Below, piece after piece: positions 18,720-25,582 of a stretch of DNA of 64,000 nt (position 1 is its first letter; every line of letters starts with the position of its first letter). Position numbers and translations under genes: made by a program. Origin of the DNA: an uncultured Roseicyclus sp. (GTDB lineage: Bacteria; Pseudomonadota; Alphaproteobacteria; Rhodobacterales; Rhodobacteraceae); the NCBI GenBank assembly GCA_947494975.1, contig CANLXA010000002.1, forward strand, positions 372,001 through 436,000. Direction: 5' to 3'. A model generated the notes under the pieces. That model saw only the letters and a list, made by a program, of their open reading frames with translations. It ran no database searches and was not told where the DNA came from.

Positions 18720-20216
18720 ATGAAATCGGCGATTTGGGGTGCAGTGGCCGCGGTGGCAATCGCAACGTCGGCCTTTGGGCAGGACGCGAGCGGCGAGACC
18801 ACGACGGATATCCAGCAATACGACAATGGCGGGATCTACGAGGGCGAGTTCCGCAACGGCGTCCAGCACGGGACCGGCACCTACCGGCTGCCCAACGGGT
18901 ATGAATATACCGGCGAATGGGTCGATGGCGAGATCCGCGGCCAGGGCCGCGCGTTGTTCCCCGATCAGTCGATCTATGAGGGCGCCTTCGTGGCGGGCCG
19001 CCCGCAGGGTATCGGTACGATCACCTTCGCCGATGGCTCCACCTATGAAGGCGAATGGGTGGAGGGCCGGATCGAAGGCGCCGGTACCGCGATCTATTCC
19101 AACGGCGTCACGTATACCGGCCAGTTCCGCAACGCGCTGCACCATGGCACCGGCGTGATGACCGGCCCCAACGGCTACCGCTATGAAGGCGAGTGGAATG
19201 ACGGGGTGAAGCAGGGCACCGGGACGATCACCTATCCTGACGGGGCCACCTATGCGGGCCAGTTCGCCGACGGCGTGCGCTCGGGCACCGGGCGGCTCGA
19301 AATGGCCGATGGCGTGATCTACGAGGGCGCCTGGGCCGAGGGCCAGATCAATGGCGAAGGCACGCTCACGCAGCCCAATGGCGACGTCTATGTCGGCACG
19401 CTGGTCAATGGCCAGCGGCAGGGGCAGGGGCGTGTGACCTATGCCAATGGTGATGTCTATGAAGGCGCCTTTGCCGATGATCGCAGGCAGGGCCAGGGCA
19501 CATTCACCGGCACCGATGGCTATGTCTATGTCGGCGCCTGGATGGAGGGCCGGATCGAGGGGGAGGGCCGCGTGACCTATCCCGACGGGTCGATCTATGA
19601 GGGGACGTTCCGCAACGATCTTGCCCATGGCACCGGCACGATCACCTATCCCGACGGGGCCTCCTATACCGGCGAATGGGTCGATGGCGTGATTCAGGGC
19701 AACGGCACCGCGACCTATGCCAACGGGCTGGTCTATGAGGGCCAGTTCCTCAATGCCCGCCAGCACGGCCAAGGCACGATGAGCCACCCCGATGGCTACC
19801 AGTACCAGGGCCAATGGGAAGACGGGCTGCGCCACGGCCAGGGCCGCGCCACCTATGCCGATGGCACGATCTATGAGGGCACATTCGCCGCCGGTCAGCG
19901 GGAGGGCGAAGGCACGCTCACCATGCCCGACGGGTTCACCTATAGCGGCGCATGGGATGACGGCGAGATCAACGGCCAAGGCACCGCGACCTATTCCAAC
20001 GGCGATGTCTATACCGGCACCTTCGTGAATGGTCGCCGCCAGGGCGCGGGCACGATGACCTATGCCACCGGCGAGGTGCTGGAGGGCGAGTGGGAGAATG
20101 GCCTGCCGACCGACGGCACCGCGGGCGATGCCCCGGCGCCTGCGGACGATCCCGATACCGGCGAAGTGGCGCCGGCCGAGGGCGGAGCCGAGACGCCGAC
20201 CGATACCGACGAGTAG
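18720..20216 (+). CDS. Secreted MORN-repeat protein
   Basis: 498 residues. A signal peptide (MKSAIWGAVAAVAIATSAFG) is followed by 18 full 23-residue MORN repeats (about residues 37-450) and one partial, then an acidic Pro/Glu/Asp-rich tail. Each repeat carries Y-x-G-x-[FW]...G-x-G-[TR]. The sixth position alternates F and W through repeats 1-8, breaks at 9 (Leu), and resumes through 19. MORN arrays bind phospholipid or build extended beta scaffolds, so a periplasmic or surface scaffold is likely but unproven. GAGGGGG precedes the ATG. No cargo or enzymatic domain is attached. Confidence 0.9.
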   Translation: MKSAIWGAVAAVAIATSAFGQDASGETTTDIQQYDNGGIYEGEFRNGVQHGTGTYRLPNGYEYTGEWVDGEIRGQGRALFPDQSIYEGAFVAGRPQGIGTITFADGSTYEGEWVEGRIEGAGTAIYSNGVTYTGQFRNALHHGTGVMTGPNGYRYEGEWNDGVKQGTGTITYPDGATYAGQFADGVRSGTGRLEMADGVIYEGAWAEGQINGEGTLTQPNGDVYVGTLVNGQRQGQGRVTYANGDVYEGAFADDRRQGQGTFTGTDGYVYVGAWMEGRIEGEGRVTYPDGSIYEGTFRNDLAHGTGTITYPDGASYTGEWVDGVIQGNGTATYANGLVYEGQFLNARQHGQGTMSHPDGYQYQGQWEDGLRHGQGRATYADGTIYEGTFAAGQREGEGTLTMPDGFTYSGAWDDGEINGQGTATYSNGDVYTGTFVNGRRQGAGTMTYATGEVLEGEWENGLPTDGTAGDAPAPADDPDTGEVAPAEGGAETPTDTDE

Positions 20217-20299
20217 CGCCCGGCCGCTTTATCCCGCCGCGCTCCGACACCCGGCGAAACGGGCTCCGGCACCGGCCTGAGACGTCCCGCTGAGCCTAT

Positions 20300-21205
20300 T
20301 TAGAGCGACATGCGGCGGCGGCGCGTCAGGGCCAGTCCGGCCACGCCCGATAACAGGAGAACTGCGCCCGCCGGGAGCGGAACCGGGCTCGGCTCCGGCA
20401 CATCATATTCCGAGTATTCGTACACAACATTCACGCGATAGCCCACGTTGTACGTAACACGTCCTGTCGCCTGACAATTGGTTGCCGGAAAGACGAAGGC
20501 TCCGGAGCAATAGGCGCTGACGTCCAAACTTGAGACAAACAGCGGATTGATATCGAACTGCCCCATCCCGACAAATTCCGCGGCTTGCCCGCCGACCAGC
20601 TCCAGCACGGAAGGTGCGCCCGTTGCGTTCAGCCCGGTATCGCCTTCGTACCCGTTGGCCGTTCCGCCCACCGTCACTTCGGTCGATTGAACCCCAAGTT
20701 CGATCGGGCTCTCAAAGCCGGTCGTCGGAGCGCCTGTTGCGGTCGGAACATAGGGTTCGATCTCGATGCCATATCCAACCGATCCGGTGGCTGTGACTCT
20801 CGTCCTGTAGGGGTTACTGGGTTCATTTGTCGGACAACTGAAAACGCCGTTCACAAGGCAGATGAAGCTGTCGACGGCGACCCGATTGTTCCCAAACGCG
20901 GTCAACTCGTAGGAAATGCGCACCCGGTCCAATTGGCCCAGGGACGCGTCGAAATAGTTGAACTGCATCACGTCAGCCCGCGGGTCGACGAAGTTTGCCG
21001 ATGCGGAGGCCCGGCGCGATCCGGCAGAACCCGGCTCCAGATCCACAATCACCGACGTCGACGGGTTCGTCACCAATGTCCGCGACAGGCCATGGCTGCC
21101 ATCCCGAAATTGCGACACGGTCGAGGCCTGAACATCTGCTGCCAGCAGACAGGCCCCTGCAAGAACCGCGGCGAACGCAGCGTAGGACTTTGAATGTGAA
21201 ACCAT
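20300..21205 (-). CDS. VPLPA-CTERM sorting-domain surface protein
   Basis: 301 residues. The N-terminal signal peptide is AAFAAVLAGACLLAADVQAS. The C-terminus VPLPAGAVLLLSGVAGLAL followed by RRRR is a VPLPA-type PEP-CTERM tail: motif, hydrophobic helix, basic end, cleaved by an exosortase and linked to exopolysaccharide export. The middle is Ser/Thr/Gly-rich, with paired Cys (FICLVNGVFSCP and YCSGAFVFPATNC), and no known domain. An exosortase is not in the window. The 22-bp palindrome lies 82 bases upstream and LuxR is the preceding gene. Confidence 0.85.
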   Translation of the reverse strand: MVSHSKSYAAFAAVLAGACLLAADVQASTVSQFRDGSHGLSRTLVTNPSTSVIVDLEPGSAGSRRASASANFVDPRADVMQFNYFDASLGQLDRVRISYELTAFGNNRVAVDSFICLVNGVFSCPTNEPSNPYRTRVTATGSVGYGIEIEPYVPTATGAPTTGFESPIELGVQSTEVTVGGTANGYEGDTGLNATGAPSVLELVGGQAAEFVGMGQFDINPLFVSSLDVSAYCSGAFVFPATNCQATGRVTYNVGYRVNVVYEYSEYDVPEPSPVPLPAGAVLLLSGVAGLALTRRRRMSL

Positions 21206-21286
21206 GAAATGCCATTCCCTAATACATATGAACTCAATAGCGGCGCGCTAATGCTCCATTCACCAGGCACGGCCTGCATCACGTTA

Positions 21287-21308
21287 ACCATCGTCATATG
21301 ACGATGGT
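21287..21308 (-). promoter_or_regulatory. Perfect 22-bp palindrome, candidate operator for the VPLPA-CTERM gene
   Basis: ACCATCGTCAT at 21287-21297 is followed directly by its exact complement at 21298-21308. It sits between the LuxR stop codon (21339) and the VPLPA-CTERM start (21205). LuxR-type regulators bind dyads of 18-22 bp, and a terminator is less likely because no T-run follows. Confidence 0.5.
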
Positions 21309-21338
21309 CCGGCCCAAGACTCTCCGAGAGGGGGTGCT

Positions 21339-22358
21339 TTACTCCGGCCCAAGCAGGCGCTGCACAAGCTGGACCTGCGAGGTGACGCCCATCTTGCCGA
21401 ACACGTTCGACAAATAGGTGCGCACACTCCGCTCGCTCAGCCCCAGATCTTCGGCCGCGGTGGCGATGGATGCCCCGCCCAGGATGGCCACGACGATGGA
21501 GGCTTCCCGGCCCGTCAGCCGATAGACAGCCTGCAATTCATCCAGGCTCCAATGCAATCGCTGTGAACGCTCCGAATTGACCCAAAGCACCTTGTGCGGG
21601 CCAAGCGCCGGACCTGCCGAGATTGTGACGATATAATGTACGCCCTTCTCATTGGGGCATGTCAATCGGGCCGACTGCCCCGTCTCCGCCACATAGGAAA
21701 GCGTTCTCTGGAAAATTGGTACAATCGCATTGACGGCCGGGCGCACGGGCCCGCCAATGCTCGACAGGCGCAAAACGCCGTCGGTCAATCGGCTGATGCT
21801 GACGTCGGATTGGCCAACCAAACAGCCCGCGGGATCAATCAGAAAGGCGCCCTGACCGGGTGCCTGCGTGCCCACATATAGGTCGAAGGCACGGGCTACA
21901 TTGAACGCCATGACCTCGGCACGTTGCAGGCTGTGTTCGGTCATCCCGTCACGTTGTCCCAGCCCGAAGGATACCAGCCCATGCCGCCCCGGCAACACGA
22001 TGGTCGAAATGTGCGGGGTGTCGTAGGGCTCGATCATCTCCTGATAGAGCTCACTCGCCAGATACGCATCCATGTCGACGTACCGCTCGACCATCGTCAA
22101 CCGCCCCATCCGAAGGCGGTGGCCACTCGCAATCATGGGATTGTCGTCGGCGGTCCGAAAATCGGTCTTTAACCGTTCGCCCACGACCTCGGGGGTCAGT
22201 GCATAGGTCATCTGTTCGCGGGCGCCGCTTGCAGACATGAACGTACAATGTAGGCCAACGCAGCCATCGATGCTGCGGGCCATCGTTTCCGTCGCCTGAT
22301 TCAATTGGCCAGTTTCGGCAATATTCAGAAGCGCTTCAACAAGGTCCAGATCTCGCAT
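21339..22358 (-). CDS. LuxR-family helix-turn-helix regulator
   Basis: 339 residues. The C-terminal 60 residues are a LuxR/GerE DNA-binding domain: YRLTGREASIVVAILGG, then IATAAEDLGLSERSVRTYLS and VFGKMGVTSQVQLV. The N-terminal 270 residues show no recognised sensor fold (not an autoinducer domain that I can identify). It is on the same strand as, and just upstream of, the VPLPA-CTERM gene. A degenerate copy of its DNA-binding domain lies about 100 bases upstream on the opposite strand. Confidence 0.88.
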   Translation of the reverse strand: MRDLDLVEALLNIAETGQLNQATETMARSIDGCVGLHCTFMSASGAREQMTYALTPEVVGERLKTDFRTADDNPMIASGHRLRMGRLTMVERYVDMDAYLASELYQEMIEPYDTPHISTIVLPGRHGLVSFGLGQRDGMTEHSLQRAEVMAFNVARAFDLYVGTQAPGQGAFLIDPAGCLVGQSDVSISRLTDGVLRLSSIGGPVRPAVNAIVPIFQRTLSYVAETGQSARLTCPNEKGVHYIVTISAGPALGPHKVLWVNSERSQRLHWSLDELQAVYRLTGREASIVVAILGGASIATAAEDLGLSERSVRTYLSNVFGKMGVTSQVQLVQRLLGPE

Positions 22359-22463
22359 ACCGAACTAACCCGTAGGTTTTCTCAGTAGCCTATAGTCATT
22401 TGTCCATTGTGTATCATATATTTATTCTGTCGGCCTGTAGCTGCCGGGCGACAGGGCGACTCA

Positions 22464-22639
22464 CTCACTGCGCTGCGCCGAATTGAGCATCGCGCATGAT
22501 GCAAGGGCGCGGGGTCGACAAAACCGCGCTCGATCTCGGACTGACACCCCGCTCCATCCGCATCTATCTCAGCGCGATCTTCGCCAAGACGTCGACTGGC
22601 GGCCAGATCCAGCTTCTGACGCGCCTGCTCGGCGGATAG
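22464..22639 (+). pseudogene. Decayed LuxR DNA-binding domain
   Basis: Read with two frame changes (near 22480 and 22496) this stretch gives LTALR, AELSIAH, then MMQGRGVDKTALDLG, LTPRSIRIYLSAIFAK and QIQLLTRLLGG before a stop at 22639. This aligns over its full length with the LuxR domain of the neighbouring gene (LGLSERSVRTYLS..FGK...QVQLVQRLLG). No body of the protein remains upstream. It lies in the 431-base gap between LuxR and the first PAN-like gene; nothing else was identified there. Confidence 0.75.
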
Positions 22640-22789
22640 GACCGCGTCGATGGGCCCCCGGGCCGGCATACCCGCGATAGGCCGCCCCACTCTCGCTCAG
22701 TCCAAAACACGGGCGCGCTCAGTCCAAGACGGGCTTCTCCCATCCTTCCTAACCTGCCTTCCATGTCATACTCCAACGGAAGCCCTTTC

Positions 22790-23092
22790 ATGCAACAATT
22801 TCTGTCACTTGCCGCAGCCCTGCTGCTGGGGCTGCCCGGTTCCGCCACGGCCCAGGGCGCGCCCGAACATTGCTGGCAATCGGCCGTCAGTCTCATCCTG
22901 TCCAATGACAATGAGACCCACCTTGCGCCCGATACGTGCCGGTCCGCATGTGAAGCCGAAGCGGCCTGCATCGCGTGGAACTTCCGCCCCCACAGCTTTG
23001 ACGCCGAAAGCCCCGGCCATTGCCAGCTTCTGGGGGATGTCCATCGCTCCGAGCCCTCCGACCGCGCGTTCTGCGGTCAAGTCACCCGCTGA
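22790..23092 (+). CDS. Secreted PAN-like (apple) domain protein 1
   Basis: 100 residues from ATG 22790; a start at 22763 is possible. The signal peptide is FLSLAAALLLGLPGSATAQ. The mature part has the pattern C..W...APDTCRSACEAEAACIAWNFRPHSF, then GHCQLLGDV and FCGQVT: six Cys spaced as in PAN_4 domains. Such domains bind sugars or proteins extracellularly. It is followed after 19 bases by a second protein of the same type, so they probably form an operon. Confidence 0.72.
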   Translation: MQQFLSLAAALLLGLPGSATAQGAPEHCWQSAVSLILSNDNETHLAPDTCRSACEAEAACIAWNFRPHSFDAESPGHCQLLGDVHRSEPSDRAFCGQVTR

Positions 23093-23111
23093 TCCACGAA
23101 AGGCCATATCC

Positions 23112-23423
23112 ATGATCCGTCCCCTTCTCTCCGCCGCCGCCCTTGCCCTCCTCACCCTGCCCGCGACCGCGCAGGACTACGAGGAATGCAACATCCTGCC
23201 CGGGGATGGCACCTCGTCCACCAGCAATTACGAACAGATCGGCACTGCCGCATGCGCGCAGTTCTGTGTCGAGACCGAGGGCTGCGCCGGCTGGACCTAC
23301 ACGCCGCATAACTTCAATCCCGACGGCGCGCCGGGCGAATGCCGGTGGGTAACGGTTGTCGGCGAAATCACCGAACCCAGCAGCACGGCTAGCGCCAATT
23401 ATTGTGGCCGGCCCGACGCGTGA
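23112..23423 (+). CDS. Secreted PAN-like (apple) domain protein 2
   Basis: 103 residues from ATG 23112. Signal peptide MIRPLLSAAALALLTLPATA, then YEECNILPG, CAQFCVETEGCAGWTYTPH and GECRWVTVVG ending NYCGRPDA. The cysteine order is that of protein 1 (C, C-x3-C, C, C, C), so the two arose by tandem duplication, though they differ in most other residues. An AraC gene starts 49 bases later. The role is unknown; periplasmic or surface binding is likely. Confidence 0.75.
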   Translation: MIRPLLSAAALALLTLPATAQDYEECNILPGDGTSSTSNYEQIGTAACAQFCVETEGCAGWTYTPHNFNPDGAPGECRWVTVVGEITEPSSTASANYCGRPDA

Positions 23424-23472
23424 CACGCCACAATCGGAAGATGTGCTACGCTGGAGGCAGAAGGAGTCGCCC

Positions 23473-24450
23473 ATGGATGCCGAAACGCAGCCCGACCCAA
23501 CCGCCCTCAGCCGGTTTTCAACCCACTGGCTTCCGGCGCCGCACCGGATGGAAATCTGGCGCGAGGTGTTCGGGCGCGAGGTGATCCGCCTCGACATGGC
23601 ACCGCTCGATGACGGGCCGATCCTCTATGACGCCGCCTTTCGGGCCATCGGGCCCGCCTCTATCGGGCTTGGCGTTGTCTCTTCCATCTCCTGCGAACGG
23701 ACGCGGCAGCTCTTGAGTGACGGCAATGACGATATCATCCTGCTGATCCCGATCGACGGAACGGTCAGCCTGGAACAGCGCGGGTCCGAGGTGGTCGCCC
23801 GCTCGGGTGAGGTTCTGGTGCGTCGTTCCGATGATGCGGGCAAGACCCTCTCGTCCGAAGGGCGCTATATGACCGTGACGCTGCCCGCCCGCGCGCTGGA
23901 GCGCCGTGTGTCCGATATCGACCGCCTGACCATGACCGTCCTGCCCCATGGCACCGAGGGGCTCGGGCTTCTGACGGGCTATGCGAGGCTCTTGATGTCG
24001 GAAGAGACAATCGCGCCCGAAACCCGCGATCTTGTGGGCCAGCAGCTGGCTGATCTGGCCGGTGTGGCGCTTGGCGCGCAACGCGATCACTGGGTGGTTG
24101 CAGAGCAACGCGGCATGAAGGCCGCGCGTCTGCGCGCGATCCACGCTGCGATCCGCGCGGGTGCCGCAGATGAAGGTTTCTCGATCGGCGAGGTGGCGGC
24201 AGGTCTGCGGATTTCGCCGGGATATGTGCGCAAACTTCTGGCGGGCGAAGGAACGCGCTTCTCGGCCCTTGTCCTCGAACGCCGCCTGCAGCTGGCCCAT
24301 ACCGCGCTCACCGATCCGGCCTTGGCCCGTCACCCGATCAGCGCAATTGCCCTGGAGGCCGGGTTCGGCGACATCTCGTATTTCAACCGCGCCTTCCGCA
24401 AACGCTTCGATGTCACGCCGGGCGACATCCGCGCCGCCGCGCAAGGGTAG
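23473..24450 (+). CDS. AraC-family transcriptional regulator
   Basis: 325 residues from ATG 23473, with AAGGAG 7 bases upstream; the frame continues upstream but overlaps PAN protein 2. The last 100 residues carry two helix-turn-helix units: FSIGEVAAGLRISPGYVRKL and HPISAIALEAGFGDISYF followed by NRAFRKRFDVTPGD, the AraC signature. The N-terminal 200 residues form a cupin-like ligand region of the AraC_binding_2 type. The targets are probably local. Confidence 0.9.
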   Translation: MDAETQPDPTALSRFSTHWLPAPHRMEIWREVFGREVIRLDMAPLDDGPILYDAAFRAIGPASIGLGVVSSISCERTRQLLSDGNDDIILLIPIDGTVSLEQRGSEVVARSGEVLVRRSDDAGKTLSSEGRYMTVTLPARALERRVSDIDRLTMTVLPHGTEGLGLLTGYARLLMSEETIAPETRDLVGQQLADLAGVALGAQRDHWVVAEQRGMKAARLRAIHAAIRAGAADEGFSIGEVAAGLRISPGYVRKLLAGEGTRFSALVLERRLQLAHTALTDPALARHPISAIALEAGFGDISYFNRAFRKRFDVTPGDIRAAAQG

Positions 24451-24679
24451 GGCGCGCCACCCGAAAGACGTGTCTCGGACCGGTCGCGATACGGTCCAAT
24501 CAGAACCGGATCTTTTCCCATCCCGTCACCGTCTCCCCGGCCCGCGATTGACAACAGCCCCGTCCTGCTCCGGCTTGGGTGTTTCGGCGTGCGACGGCAA
24601 AATGCGGTTTGCAATGCATCGAGGCTTGCGCCACCGTGTCCTCGCATCGCCAACCCCCATCTCCGGCGAAGGGACTGAT

Positions 24680-25186
24680 ATGCTCCACCGTTTGCTCCTG
24701 ATTGCGATGGCGCTGTCTGCCGTCGGCCCGGCGTATGCGCAGGACGCGCAACGCTACCTGTCCGTCGTTCTGGGGTCGGCGCATTTCGGGGCGGATCTGA
24801 ACGGGGTCAACCCGGGGCTCCTTGTCGGAACAAGGTGGCCCGCCGAAAGCGGCGGCCTCGAATATCATCTGGAAGGCGGCGTTTTCTACAATTCATATGA
24901 GGAGGTCTCGCCGATCCTGATGGTTGGGGCCTCGCATCATCTGGCAACCCTTGGGCGGGTGGATCTGCGCGGCGGCCTCAGTGTCGGAACCGGCTATTAT
25001 GCCGAACTCGCGCCGATCCTGGAGCGCGACTATGGCATCCCGAACATCCAGGGGTTTATCCCCCTGGCTGCGGCAACCCTGTCGCTGCGCGATACACGCA
25101 ACGAAACCGTCGAATATCGGCTGACCGCGTTGCCCGGCGACGCCGGTATCGGGGTGTTGAACCTGTCGATTGCCTTCGATTTTTGA
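24680..25186 (+). CDS. Outer-membrane beta-barrel-like protein
   Basis: 168 residues from ATG 24680. A signal peptide (MLHRLLLIAMALSAVGPAYA) precedes alternating polar/hydrophobic strands (RYLSVVLGSAHFG, LEYHLEGGVFYNSYEEV, VDLRGGLSVGTGYY) and the chain ends SIAFDF with a C-terminal Phe, the BAM recognition signal. The size would suit an eight-strand barrel. I do not recognise the family. The 229-base gap before it shows no gene. Confidence 0.65.
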   Translation: MLHRLLLIAMALSAVGPAYAQDAQRYLSVVLGSAHFGADLNGVNPGLLVGTRWPAESGGLEYHLEGGVFYNSYEEVSPILMVGASHHLATLGRVDLRGGLSVGTGYYAELAPILERDYGIPNIQGFIPLAAATLSLRDTRNETVEYRLTALPGDAGIGVLNLSIAFDF

Positions 25187-25552
25187 ACGATTGAGCAGGC
25201 GGGCGGCGGCTCAACCGCACTGCCCCCACGTTCCGAAACAAGAGGCGCCCCACCGCCGGTAGGTCGGTGCCGGGGCGCGCGGTGCGGAAACGGTCAGGGG
25301 GAAAGCCAGGTTCCGTCATGTTTCGTCACAACCTTATGCGCTTTTCGCAGTTTGTACGTGTCCGAGATCAGGATGGCGCGCGCGCTCCGGCGTCGTCTGG
25401 CCGAAAACGACGTGCGCGATTTCCGATCCTGGCGACAGACCAAGAGCGCGATGCGCCGCACAGGAGGCCCGCAAGGGGCGTCCCGTTGGCCAATAATTGT
25501 TTCGAAAAGGTTAACAAGATCACGAATATCACGTTTTATCAGTGAGTTAAGT
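25187..25552. other. Gene-free stretch between the barrel-like gene and sat-cysC
   Basis: Nothing coding was recognised. A GC-rich imperfect hairpin with GCGCCCC at 25245-25251 and GGGGCGC at 25272-25278 could end the plus-strand transcript. The second half is AT-richer than its surroundings. Confidence 0.5.
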
Positions 25553-25576
25553 GGGGTTATCAACCTTGATAACCCC
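25553..25576 (-). terminator. Terminator-like hairpin at the 3' end of sat-cysC
   Basis: GGGGTTATCAA at 25553-25563, CC, TTGATAACCCC at 25566-25576: an 11-bp perfect stem 6 bases beyond the stop codon on the minus strand. It lacks a strong T-run. Confidence 0.65.
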
Positions 25577-25582
25577 CCTCTT

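Noticed and set aside
18600-19979. A 459-residue minus-strand open frame with periodic Gly-Val-Ile patterns
   Set aside because: It is the antisense shadow of the MORN repeats and inherits their periodicity.
18830-20100. Regularly repeated DNA of about 69 bases, which might look like an array
   Set aside because: The repeats are in-frame, diverged and encode MORN units; there are no short direct repeats with unique spacers, so not CRISPR.
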